Below, piece by piece: positions 1 to 6,229 of a DNA stretch of 7,331 nt. The DNA is from Acidicaldus organivorans (GTDB taxonomy: Bacteria > Pseudomonadota > Alphaproteobacteria > Acetobacterales > Acetobacteraceae). The notes under the pieces were generated by a model. The model did no database searches and was not told the origin of the DNA. It saw nothing but the letters and a program-made list of their open reading frames with translations. Numbering within the stretch: position 1 is the first letter of the stretch; every line of letters begins with the position of its first letter. The translations under genes were made by a program, and so were the position numbers. The DNA lies in NCBI GenBank assembly GCA_000759655.1, contig KN173892.1:3114-10444 (forward strand). The letters are read 5' to 3'.

Positions 1-298
1 GCTTCTGCCCCTGCTCCGTCTCGTTTTGCAGGCGGCACGGAAAGTCCCGCTCCTTGTGGGGGGCGAGATCCTCCGCCCGGGCCCCGGCCCGGTCTCGCTC
101 GAACTTGCCTGGCCCAATTGGTATCCGCCCTCGAGCGAGGACCGCGCCCGCGCCGCCGCGCGCCTTACCAGCCTCTACCAGGCAGGGCTGATCTCGCGCC
201 CGCGCGCGGTGGCGGCCACGGCCGCGCACGTGCCGCTCCCCGACCTTTCTGCTGAACTCGAAGCCCTCGGGGCCGCGCCCGAGCCAAGCGCCCGCTGA
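1..298 (+). CDS. Phage portal protein, C-terminal fragment (5' end outside window)
   Basis: The reading frame is open from the left edge to a TGA at 296-298, leaving 98 residues of a longer protein. The portal forms the dodecameric ring at the capsid vertex through which DNA enters and leaves and to which the neck binds. The fragment shows the usual end of a portal: a helical stretch (LRLVLQAARKVPL), a strand with the pattern LELAWPNWYPPSSED, and then a helix-turn-helix segment around YQAGLISRPRAVAATAA. Portal C-termini commonly carry this 'WP.W.PP...D' followed by 'aglIS...Av' pattern. Its position directly before scaffold and capsid genes fits the standard head gene order. The TTG at 26 is not the true start, because coding character continues upstream of it. 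Identity rests on a short tail of the protein, so the exact portal subfamily cannot be told. Confidence 0.68.
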   Translation, partial: LLPLLRLVLQAARKVPLLVGGEILRPGPGPVSLELAWPNWYPPSSEDRARAAARLTSLYQAGLISRPRAVAATAAHVPLPDLSAELEALGAAPEPSAR

Positions 299-365
299 CT
301 TTTCCCCGCGAGGGAGGGGATCGCGAGGATTTCCCGGAGCGCGTCCCCTTTGCCACCCCCTGGCG

Positions 366-395
366 AGAGCCTGAACTTCCAGAGCCTGAACCTAC
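366..395 (+). repeat. Short imperfect tandem repeat (2 x 15 bp)
   Basis: Bases 366-380 and 381-395 are two adjacent 15-base units matching at 13 of 15 positions and sharing the perfect 11-mer AGAGCCTGAAC. They lie in the 108-base gap between the portal and scaffold genes, just before the scaffold ribosome binding site. In the same gap CGCGAGG occurs at 307-313 and again 15 bases later at 322-328. The period equals five codons, so it could be a relic of a coding duplication. No function is evident, and the rest of the gap shows no gene, promoter or terminator. Confidence 0.45.
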
Positions 396-400
396 GGAGG
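395..400 (+). promoter_or_regulatory. Ribosome binding site deciding the scaffold start
   Basis: CGGAGG ends six bases before the GTG at 407, which is ideal spacing. The in-frame ATG at 401 directly abuts the motif and the TTG at 350 has no such motif. The GTG at 407 is therefore the best start for the following gene. Confidence 0.65.
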
Positions 401-406
401 ATGAGA

Positions 407-820
407 GTGAGTGAACCCGAGTTAAGCGTTGCGCAACCGAACGATCCTGCCGAGGAACTCTCCCGGCTCAGGGCGGAGCTCGAGGAGACCCGCGCCCGGC
501 TCGCCGCCGAGGCCGAGCGTCACCGGCGCGAAAGCCTCGAGGCCTCGCTCAAACTCGCCGCCCTCAGCGCCGGCATGATCGACCCCGACGGGGTGAAGCT
601 CATCGACCCCGCCCCGCTGCTCGAGGCGGAGGACCGCGACAAGGCGATCGCCGCCGCGATGGAGACGCTTCGGGCGCGCAAACCCTGGCTGTTCGGCGCG
701 CCCTCCACCGCGCCGCACCATCCCGCTCCCCCCCCGGAGCCGCCCCGGCCGCGGCACGCCCGCGAAATGACCCGCGAGGAATACGAACGGGCCAAGGCCG
801 AACTGCTCCGCCGCCTCTGA
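407..820 (+). CDS. Phage capsid scaffolding protein
   Basis: This 137-residue protein probably acts as the internal scaffold that guides capsid protein assembly and then leaves the head. Residues about 14-55 are a charged heptad-rich coiled coil (ELSRLRAELEETRARLAAEA). A short conserved-looking block follows: GMIDPDGVKLIDPAPLLEAED (about 56-76), then METLRARKPWLFG (about 85-97). The 'LID...' and 'kPwLF' patterns are typical of phage scaffold proteins. A proline/histidine-rich linker (about 100-117) leads to a basic amphipathic C-terminal helix, MTREEYERAKAELLRRL, of the kind that binds the capsid protein. The gene lies between portal and major capsid, the classic scaffold position. The GTG start is chosen for its ribosome binding site at 395-400; a longer form from TTG 350 or ATG 401 is less likely. 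No protease domain is visible in it. Confidence 0.7.
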   Translation: MSEPELSVAQPNDPAEELSRLRAELEETRARLAAEAERHRRESLEASLKLAALSAGMIDPDGVKLIDPAPLLEAEDRDKAIAAAMETLRARKPWLFGAPSTAPHHPAPPPEPPRPRHAREMTREEYERAKAELLRRL

Positions 821-842
821 TCCACCTCCCGAGGAGACCGAC

Positions 843-2165
843 ATGGGTATCAACAATTTCCCCGCCGCCCTGCAGCCGATCATCCAGCAGGGCTATCTCG
901 AGCGCGAATTCGAGCAGGCGCTGCACTCCAGGCTCGGCTACCGCGACATCGCCGATCGCGAGATCTTCGCAGTCGGCATCGGTGAGACGCTGACCAAGAC
1001 GCGGGCCGGGCTCAAACCTTCTGTCACCACGCCGCTCTCGCCCTCGACCAACACCAATCTCGACAACGGTCTGACGCCGGAATATTTCTCGGTCGAGCAA
1101 TACACGCTCTCGATCAATCTTTACGGCGCCACCACCGATCTCAACATGGTGACGAGCCGGGTGGCGATCGCCTCGCAGTTCCTGCTCAATGCGCAGATCA
1201 ACGGCGAGCAGGCGCGCCGTTCGCTCGACGAGCTCGCCCGCAACGCCCTCTTCAACGCCTATTTCTCCGGCAATACCCGGGTGACGCAGACCCTCTCCGC
1301 GCCGGGGCCGACCATAAGCGTCGATGACGTGCGCGGCTTCCAGAATGTCTGGGTCAATGGCGTGCCGACGCCGGTGAGCACCGCCAATCCGCTCACCGTG
1401 ACGGTCGGGTCGGACGTCTATCAGCTGGTCGGCGTCAATGTGGATGCCAACAACGTCTCCACCGCGCCGGGCGGGATGTCGGGCGAGCTCACCTTCTCCA
1501 CCAACGTCTCCGTCGCCGACGGCACGGCAGGCAATACGGTGCAGGCGGCCAATGCCGCGGTGATCATCCGGCCCTCGGGGCGAACCAACACCTCGCTTTT
1601 GCAGCCGACCGACACGCTCACCATGTCCTGCCTGCTCGATGCGGTGGCGAAGCTCCGCCTCAACAACGTTCCCGACATCGACGGCGTCTATCATTGCCAT
1701 CTCGATCCGGCCTCGGCGCGCCAGCTCTTCGCCGACCCCGATTTCAAAGAGCTGTTCACCATGGGCTATGACACCGAGACCTTCCGCCGCGGCGAGCTGG
1801 TGAGCCCCTTCCTCGGGCTGCGCTTCGTGCCCACCACGGAAGCCTATGTGCAGCCCGCGCCCGGCCTGCCCGGGCTTTATGTGCGCCGGCCGATCGTCTG
1901 CGGCCGCGGCGCCCTGATCGAGGGTGATTATGCCGGGATGATGGACGAGGACATCGCGCCGCGCGATGCGATCATCCACATCATCGACGGCATCGCCATG
2001 GTCACCCGCGAGCCGATCGACCGGCTGCAGCAGATCATCGCCCAGTCCTGGTACTGGATCGGCGGGTTCTGCGCGCCGACCGACATCACCACCAATCCCA
2101 CCACCATCCCCACCGCGACCAACTCGGCCTACAAGCGGGCGGTGATGATCGAGCACATCGGGTGA
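843..2165 (+). CDS. Major capsid protein (HK97-type fold)
   Basis: The 440-residue product should be the main shell subunit of the head. The ATG is preceded by GAGGAG at 831-836 with six bases between. The layout fits an HK97-fold capsid: a short helical N-arm (1-35), a strand-rich E-loop region (about 45-100, including GLTPEYFSVEQYTLSINLYG), a long spine helix (about 118-142, INGEQARRSLDELARNALF) and a peripheral/axial domain (about 262-345, with GVYHCHLDPASARQLFADPDF). A closing strand region follows (about 375-392, IIHIIDGIAMVTREP). The spine-helix and 'LDPASARQL' segments resemble the N4-gp56-like capsid group, though I cannot confirm the family. Residues about 155-250 form a strand-rich, Gly/Thr/Asn-rich insertion between the spine helix and the axial domain. 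No long N-terminal delta domain is seen, which agrees with the separate scaffold gene upstream. The nearest alternative is another virion shell protein, but gene order and size favour the major capsid. Confidence 0.9.
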   Translation: MGINNFPAALQPIIQQGYLEREFEQALHSRLGYRDIADREIFAVGIGETLTKTRAGLKPSVTTPLSPSTNTNLDNGLTPEYFSVEQYTLSINLYGATTDLNMVTSRVAIASQFLLNAQINGEQARRSLDELARNALFNAYFSGNTRVTQTLSAPGPTISVDDVRGFQNVWVNGVPTPVSTANPLTVTVGSDVYQLVGVNVDANNVSTAPGGMSGELTFSTNVSVADGTAGNTVQAANAAVIIRPSGRTNTSLLQPTDTLTMSCLLDAVAKLRLNNVPDIDGVYHCHLDPASARQLFADPDFKELFTMGYDTETFRRGELVSPFLGLRFVPTTEAYVQPAPGLPGLYVRRPIVCGRGALIEGDYAGMMDEDIAPRDAIIHIIDGIAMVTREPIDRLQQIIAQSWYWIGGFCAPTDITTNPTTIPTATNSAYKRAVMIEHIG

Positions 2166-2168
2166 GCC

Positions 2169-2480
2169 ATGGCCACCGGCACCACCCAGCCCTTCCGCGT
2201 CGCCGCGACCCCCTCGATCGCGGCGACCACCACCTCCACCGCCGCCCCGCTCGCCGGGGCGGGGGAGGCGGTGCTGGTCTATAATGCCGCCTCGGCGATC
2301 GCCTTCATCCGTTTCGGCGCCGACATGACGGTGAGCGCCTCGCCAGCGATCGACTTTCCCGTTCCCCCCGGGGCGCGGATGCTGGTCCATGCCGGGGAGT
2401 TCGCCCGTACCGTGGCCTGTGTGCTCGCTTCCGGCTCGGGCACCGTCTACTTCATCCGCGGCGAGGGGACGGTTTACTGA
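2169..2480 (+). CDS. Small beta-rich head-associated protein, function unknown
   Basis: This 103-residue protein begins three bases after the capsid stop and is probably translated by coupling, since no clear ribosome binding site precedes it. Residues 1-33 are low-complexity Thr/Ala-rich. From about 34 onward it is a run of beta strands separated by turns: AVLVYNA, IAFIRFGADMTV, a proline-rich turn at PVPPGARMLV, TVACVLASGSGTVYFIRG. This gives one small beta domain with a flexible N-terminal arm. There is no signal peptide or membrane segment. Proteins directly after the major capsid gene are often head decoration proteins or small virion components, and the compact beta fold fits that, but the role is inferred from position. 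The stop codon overlaps the next ATG (TGATG). Confidence 0.7.
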   Translation: MATGTTQPFRVAATPSIAATTTSTAAPLAGAGEAVLVYNAASAIAFIRFGADMTVSASPAIDFPVPPGARMLVHAGEFARTVACVLASGSGTVYFIRGEGTVY

Positions 2481-2887
2481 TGTCGCAATCCGCCGCCTCC
2501 CTGCCGTTCACCGATGCGGAAAAGGTCGATATCCGCCGTTTCTGCGGCTATCCGGTCTATGGCGCGGGGCCGGCGGGCTTTCAGGGCTATCGCTTCTTTC
2601 AGGCCTATGGGCTGCTCGAGTTCCGCATGAACAATCTTGCGCCTGCGGAATATGCGACGGCGCGCGCCGTCTATCTCGCCGCCCTTCGCGCGCTCGAGGC
2701 CGAGATCCCGGCAAGCGCCAATGATCTTGATACGGCAGAAGCGGGCCCATGGGTGCGCAACCCCAAGGAGCTTGAGGAGCGCAAGGCGCTGTTCCGCACC
2801 TGGCGGCTCGCGCTCTGCGGCTTTCTCGGCCTGCCGCCCGGCCCGGCGCTGGGCGGGGATGCGCTCGGGCGGGCGCTCATCATCTGA
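2480..2887 (+). CDS. Putative head-tail connector (adaptor-like) phage protein
   Basis: The 135-residue protein is mostly helical: FTDAEKVDIRRFCGYPVYG at the N-terminus, a helix around YRFFQAYGLLEFRMNNL (37-53), a long helix at APAEYATARAVYLAALRALE (54-73) and a final helix, KELEERKALFRTWRLALCGFLG (96-117). It ends in a Pro/Gly-rich tail. Adaptor proteins that dock under the portal are small helical proteins encoded between capsid and tail terminator genes, so size, fold class and position suit that role. I recognise the segments as a recurring phage protein type but not a family of proven function. The ATG overlaps the upstream stop by one base, and GAGGGGAC at about 2463-2470 may serve as its ribosome binding site. 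Confidence 0.72.
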   Translation: MSQSAASLPFTDAEKVDIRRFCGYPVYGAGPAGFQGYRFFQAYGLLEFRMNNLAPAEYATARAVYLAALRALEAEIPASANDLDTAEAGPWVRNPKELEERKALFRTWRLALCGFLGLPPGPALGGDALGRALII

Positions 2888-2920
2888 GCGCGGGTTCTCG
2901 GAAGAGAGGATGAGGGTGTG

Positions 2921-3580
2921 ATGGACGGCGCGCGGCTTGCTTCGCGCATCGGCTTGGGCTTCGCCAAAATGGCGGAGGCGGCGGGCGAATGGGCGGACTT
3001 CTTCCGTCCCCAAAACGGGGATGAGGTTTTCGCCGCAGGAAACCGCCTCGCCCGCCGCAAAGCCCTCATCCTTCCCCCGCAGGGCTGGCGCATGCCGCCC
3101 CAGTTCGGCGAGGCGGCCTTTCTCGGCTATTTCGGCCGCGAGGGGCTCGGGGTGGGCGATCTCCTGCGGACGGGTAAGGGGGCGTTCTTCATCGGCGCGC
3201 TGCCTCCGCTCGAGCCCGCCCTCCTCATCCGCGCCAATGGCCGCTTCACCCTCGCCCGTCCCCGCGGCGGCGCGGGCTTCGGGGCGAGCGCTTACGGCGG
3301 CTTGGCGCGTCCCGAACTTGCGGTGCTGGCCCGGGACTGGCCGGCCCATCTCTCGCTCGGCGCGCCGCTACCGAGCCCGCGGGCGAGCGAGATCCCGATG
3401 GAAGGCCGGCTTGCCGCCTACACCCTGCTCTGGCCGCGCCATGCCGAGATCGTTCCGCAGCCGAGCGATCTCGTCTTCGCCGCGCCCGAGGCGGGAAGCC
3501 GGGTGCGCCAGTTCGCGGTGGCGGGTGTCGCGGTGGAAGCGGAAGGCGTGCGGCTTGGTTTGCGCGAGGTGATGGGCTGA
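2921..3580 (+). CDS. Putative head-closure (stopper-like) neck protein
   Basis: This is a 219-residue protein of unproven role. The N-terminal part (about 2-30) is a helix ending in EWADFFRPQ. The middle contains GVGDLLRTGKGAFFIGALPPLEPALLI, here read as three strands, and GRFTLARP. A weakly conserved Gly/Ala/Pro-rich region follows. The last third returns to a beta pattern: QPSDLVFAAPEAGSRVRQFAVAGVAVEAEGVRLGLREV. A C-terminal strand set of the type 'd.l......g.ry.V.......g.rL.l.e' is common in head-closure proteins, and the gene lies between the adaptor-like and terminator-like genes. The assignment is therefore positional plus fold pattern. The start could be GTG 2918 or ATG 2921; the ATG is chosen because it is the stronger codon and GAGG lies five bases before it. 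The TGA overlaps the next ATG. Confidence 0.6.
   Translation: MDGARLASRIGLGFAKMAEAAGEWADFFRPQNGDEVFAAGNRLARRKALILPPQGWRMPPQFGEAAFLGYFGREGLGVGDLLRTGKGAFFIGALPPLEPALLIRANGRFTLARPRGGAGFGASAYGGLARPELAVLARDWPAHLSLGAPLPSPRASEIPMEGRLAAYTLLWPRHAEIVPQPSDLVFAAPEAGSRVRQFAVAGVAVEAEGVRLGLREVMG
3566..3573 (+). promoter_or_regulatory. Strong ribosome binding site inside the upstream gene
   Basis: GAGGTGAT is an eight-base match to the complement of the 16S rRNA 3' end and ends six bases before the ATG at 3580. It lies within the last codons of the upstream gene, so the downstream gene can initiate strongly in addition to coupling through the TGATG overlap. Confidence 0.55.
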
Positions 3581-4407
3581 TGGCCGATCAGAGCGATGTC
3601 GCCAATGCGCTGCTCGCGCTCGCGGCAAGCGCCGTCTATCCGGGCGGGCTTGCCGCGCCCTCGGTCGCCGGCGTGCCGGTCAGGCTCTATCGCGGCTGGC
3701 CCGATCCCGAGACGCTCGCCGCCGATCTCCGCAACGGGGCCGCCCAGATCAGCATTTTTCCGGAACCGGAAGGCGAGGTCAACACCACGCGCTATCTTCC
3801 CGCGGCGCGCCGCATCCCCCGCCTCACCCCCCCACTTGTGGCGAGCGTAAGCGGAACGACCGCGACGTTTTCGGGAAGTGTTGCCGCGGGCGTGCTCGCC
3901 GGGCTCCTCGTCGATGGGGCGAGTTTCGTCTATGTCGCGCAGGCGAATGACACCCCCGCTCTGGTGGCGGCCGCCCTCGCCTTGCAGGTGATGGCAGTGC
4001 GCCCGGCCTATGCGCAAGGGGTAAGCGTGACGGTGCCGGGCGCGCTCAGTCTCATCGCCCGCACCGCCGCCCCCTGTCCGATGACGCAGGAACTCAAGCG
4101 CCAGCGCCAGAAATTCCGCCTCACCGGCTGGTGCCCGAGCCCCAAGCTCCGCGATACGCTCATGCCCGCCCTCGATCAGGCGCTCGCCGCCACCCCGTTT
4201 CTCGCGCTTGCCGATGGAAGTGCGGCGCGGCTTCGTTTCGTTGCCTCACGGAGTTCGGATCAGGACGAGATGGCCTTCCTCTACCGGCACGACCTGATCT
4301 ATTCCGCCGAATATCCGACGCTGGCCGCAACCTCGCTCCCCGGCATGCTGTTCGCCGATGTCACGCTGGGAAGCGCCGCCTCAATCGGCGTCACCCTCAC
4401 CCTTTGA
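3580..4407 (+). CDS. Putative tail terminator / tail completion protein
   Basis: The 275-residue protein probably caps the tail tube and joins it to the head neck. Its start shows MADQSDVANALLALAASAVYP and the pattern VRLYRGWPDPETLAADL (about 34-50), followed by QISIFPEP (56-63) and NTTRYLP. The C-terminal half has a helix/strand set: TQELKRQRQKFRLTGWCPSP (169-188), a helix RDTLMPALDQALAATPFLAL, then strand LRFVASR and a YRHDLIYSAEYPT block (235-247). The strand 'q.frltgW.psp..RD' followed by 'YR.DLiYsaEY' is typical of terminator-like proteins in contractile-tailed prophages. Residues about 82-160 form a strand-rich insert with one helix (PALVAAALALQV), which makes the protein about twice the size of small terminators such as lambda gpU (about 130 residues). 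It precedes the sheath gene, the usual terminator position. Confidence 0.65.
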   Translation: MADQSDVANALLALAASAVYPGGLAAPSVAGVPVRLYRGWPDPETLAADLRNGAAQISIFPEPEGEVNTTRYLPAARRIPRLTPPLVASVSGTTATFSGSVAAGVLAGLLVDGASFVYVAQANDTPALVAAALALQVMAVRPAYAQGVSVTVPGALSLIARTAAPCPMTQELKRQRQKFRLTGWCPSPKLRDTLMPALDQALAATPFLALADGSAARLRFVASRSSDQDEMAFLYRHDLIYSAEYPTLAATSLPGMLFADVTLGSAASIGVTLTL

Positions 4408-4427
4408 TCAGACCCATTCCCGTCTGA
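4408..4427 (+). other. Small intergenic hairpin between neck and tail genes
   Basis: TCAGAC at 4408-4413 is perfectly complementary to GTCTGA at 4422-4427, giving a six-base stem with an eight-base loop directly after the stop codon at 4405-4407. No T-run follows (the next bases are GCCCCAAAAAGCC), so it is not a convincing intrinsic terminator. It lies in the longest gap of the tail half, at the border of the neck and tail genes. Confidence 0.35.
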
Positions 4428-4452
4428 GCCCCAAAAAGCCACTCCCCGCACA

Positions 4453-4458
4453 AGGAGG
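4453..4458 (+). promoter_or_regulatory. Near-consensus ribosome binding site
   Basis: AGGAGG, in the context CAAGGAGGTC, ends five bases before the ATG at 4464. It is among the strongest translation signals in the window and confirms that the short frame behind it is a real gene. Confidence 0.75.
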
Positions 4459-4463
4459 TCCCG

Positions 4464-4613
4464 ATGTCGAGCCTCACCTACCACCTCGTGGTGGTGCGGC
4501 CCTTTGGCAGCTACGCCAAGGGCGCGATCATCACCGATCCCAAGGAAATCGCCAGCATCCTTGCCAGCGAGCACGCGAGCAAGGTGGTGCGCGTCGCCGG
4601 GACGAGGTCTTAA
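4464..4613 (+). CDS. Small phage protein upstream of tail sheath (49 aa), function unknown
   Basis: The frame encodes 49 residues and ends at TAA 4611-4613. It begins with strands (LTYHLVVVRPFG), a turn (SYAKGAIITDP) and a helix (KEIASILASEHASK), and closes with a strand (VVRVAG). This is a compact alpha/beta mini-domain rather than a random translation. Support comes from the near-consensus ribosome binding site, the GC-rich third positions and the position three bases before the sheath ATG. In Mu-like phages a tiny protein (gp38, DUF2635 family) is likewise encoded just before the sheath. The present protein shares a similar 'RP.G.....I.DP' layout, but homology is only a suggestion. Its role in tail assembly is unknown. 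Confidence 0.8.
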   Translation: MSSLTYHLVVVRPFGSYAKGAIITDPKEIASILASEHASKVVRVAGTRS

Positions 4614-4616
4614 GCC

Positions 4617-6200
4617 ATGCCGATCGTCACCCAGGGCAGCCTCAACACCACGGCGATCACCGTTCCCGACCTCTATGTCGAGATCGTGCCGCCGCAGAAC
4701 CTCGTTCTCAACGGCGTGCCGACCGACATCATCGGCGTGGTCGGCACCGCGTCGTGGGGACCGGTCAACGAGCCGGTGATCGTGGGCTCGATGAGCGATT
4801 ATGTCGCGGCCTTCGGCCCGGTCATGCCGCGCACCTATGACATGGGAACGCAGGTGGCGACCGCCATCCAGCAGGGGGCGCAGAATTTCCGTTGCGTGCG
4901 CGTCACGGATGGGACCGACACCGCAGCCCAGCTCGGCGTGTTCTACACCAACACCTCGGGCCCGCTGGTGCTCACCGCGCTCTATACCGGCTCTTACGGC
5001 TCGCAGATCACCGGCGCCTTCATGCCGGGAAGCCAGGCCGGGACCTGGACGGTCACGATCTCGCTTCCCGGCCAGACGCCGGAAGTGTTCGCCAATATCG
5101 GCGGCACCGGCGAGACGTTCTGGCAGAACGTGGTCAACGCCATCAACCAGGGCCAGGGCCCGCTGCGCGGCCCCTCGCAGCTCGTCGTGGCCTCGCTTGG
5201 CAACACCTTCACCATCACCCCGACCGCGGGCCCGTTTGCCTTTAGCTACGGCACGCCCGGCACCGACGGGGTGACCGGCGTGAACGCGCACACCCTGGTC
5301 GGCCAGAACGGCACGCCGCGGACCGGGATGTATGCGCTCTCGGGGCAGGGCTGTTCGATCGGCGTGCTCGCCGATACCAGCGATTCCACCACCTGGACGA
5401 CGCAGGCGGCGTTTGGCCTTGCCGAGGGGATGTACATGATCCTCACCGGCCCGGCCGGCGATACGATCGCCAATGCGGTGAACACCATCCAGGGCGTGGG
5501 GCTCGACACCTATGCCGCCAAGCTCATGTTCGGCGACTGGCTTTACTGGAACGACCAGACCAACAACCAGATCCGGCTGGTCTCGCCGCAGGGCTTTGTC
5601 GCGGGACGGCTTGCCAATCTCTCCCCCGAACAGTCGAGCCTCAATAAGCCGCTCTATGGCATCCTGGGCAGCCAGAAATCGGGCGCGCCCGGGGCGCCGA
5701 TGCAGAACGTCTATACCACCGCCGACCTCTCCGCGCTCTTTTCGGCCGGGATCGACGTGATCTGTAATCCGCAGCCGGGCGGGGCCTATTGGGGGGTGCG
5801 GGCCGGGCACAACACCTCGAGCAATCCGGGCACCCAGGGCGACAATTACACGCGGTTGACCAACTACATCGCCGCCACCCTCGAGGCGGGGATGGGCCAG
5901 TATGTCGGCCAGCCGATCAACGCCCAGCTCTTCGCCCAGATCCGCGCCACCCTGCTCTCCTTCCTTCAGGCGATGCTGAGCCAGGGCATGCTGGGCTCGA
6001 CCACCTCGGGGGGCGTTCCCTTCCAGGTGGTGTGCGATACCTCGAACAACCCCGCCTCGCGCACCGCGCTCGGCTATGTGCAGGCTGACGTGCAGGTGCA
6101 ATACATGGCGATCAACGAGAAGTTCATCGTCAATGTCGATGGCGGGCAGACCGTTACCATCCAGCACCAGACGCTGCCCTCCGGGCAGATCGGGTCCTGA
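4617..6200 (+). CDS. Contractile tail sheath protein
   Basis: This 527-residue protein forms the contractile outer sheath of a myovirus-type tail. The N-terminal domain has the hallmark segment GVPTDIIGVVGTASWGPVNE, then PVIVGSMSDYVAAFGP (about 33-68). A variable strand-rich domain follows (about 100-235, including TWTVTISLPGQTPEVF and a helix FWQNVVNAINQG). The next domain holds GCSIGVLADTSDSTTWTTQAAFG and, further on, VSPQGFVAGRLANLSPEQSSLNKPLYG (about 322-348). The conserved C-terminal domain has the long helix YTRLTNYIAATLEAGMGQYVGQ (411-432), AQIRATLLSFLQAML (440-454) and the closing strands ADVQVQYMAINEKFIVNVD (490-508), which in sheaths interlock neighbouring subunits. The length is close to Mu sheath gpL (about 495). 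The ATG is preceded by ACGAGG at about 4602-4607, nine bases away. The tube gene follows directly, as in Mu, P2 and T4. Confidence 0.96.
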   Translation: MPIVTQGSLNTTAITVPDLYVEIVPPQNLVLNGVPTDIIGVVGTASWGPVNEPVIVGSMSDYVAAFGPVMPRTYDMGTQVATAIQQGAQNFRCVRVTDGTDTAAQLGVFYTNTSGPLVLTALYTGSYGSQITGAFMPGSQAGTWTVTISLPGQTPEVFANIGGTGETFWQNVVNAINQGQGPLRGPSQLVVASLGNTFTITPTAGPFAFSYGTPGTDGVTGVNAHTLVGQNGTPRTGMYALSGQGCSIGVLADTSDSTTWTTQAAFGLAEGMYMILTGPAGDTIANAVNTIQGVGLDTYAAKLMFGDWLYWNDQTNNQIRLVSPQGFVAGRLANLSPEQSSLNKPLYGILGSQKSGAPGAPMQNVYTTADLSALFSAGIDVICNPQPGGAYWGVRAGHNTSSNPGTQGDNYTRLTNYIAATLEAGMGQYVGQPINAQLFAQIRATLLSFLQAMLSQGMLGSTTSGGVPFQVVCDTSNNPASRTALGYVQADVQVQYMAINEKFIVNVDGGQTVTIQHQTLPSGQIGS

Positions 6201-6215
6201 TCCTTCCGACCCCGC

Positions 6216-6221
6216 AAGGAG
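6216..6221 (+). promoter_or_regulatory. Ribosome binding site for the GTG-started tube gene
   Basis: AAGGAG lies eight bases before the GTG at 6230. No ATG start is available nearby in that frame, so this motif supports the GTG. Confidence 0.6.
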
Positions 6222-6229
6222 TGTAAACC

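Noticed and set aside
26..28. TTG as the start of a small independent gene
   Set aside because: The frame continues open and protein-like to the left edge and reads as a portal C-terminus, so this is an internal codon.
600..2390. 596-residue open frame on the minus strand across the scaffold and capsid genes
   Set aside because: It is antisense to well-supported genes, has a repetitive Gly/Arg/His/Asp-rich composition typical of high-GC shadow frames, and has no recognisable domain.
2937..3572. 211-residue plus-strand frame inside the stopper-like gene
   Set aside because: Ser/Arg/Ala/Pro-rich translation, offset from the frame that is coupled to both neighbours by good start signals.
4414..4445. 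Intrinsic terminator after the terminator-like gene
   Set aside because: The hairpin stem is only six pairs and is followed by an A-rich rather than T-rich stretch on the coding strand.
4299..6167. 622-residue open frame on the minus strand across the sheath gene
   Set aside because: It is the complement of the clearly identified sheath protein, with Arg/Gly/His-rich shadow composition and no recognisable motif.
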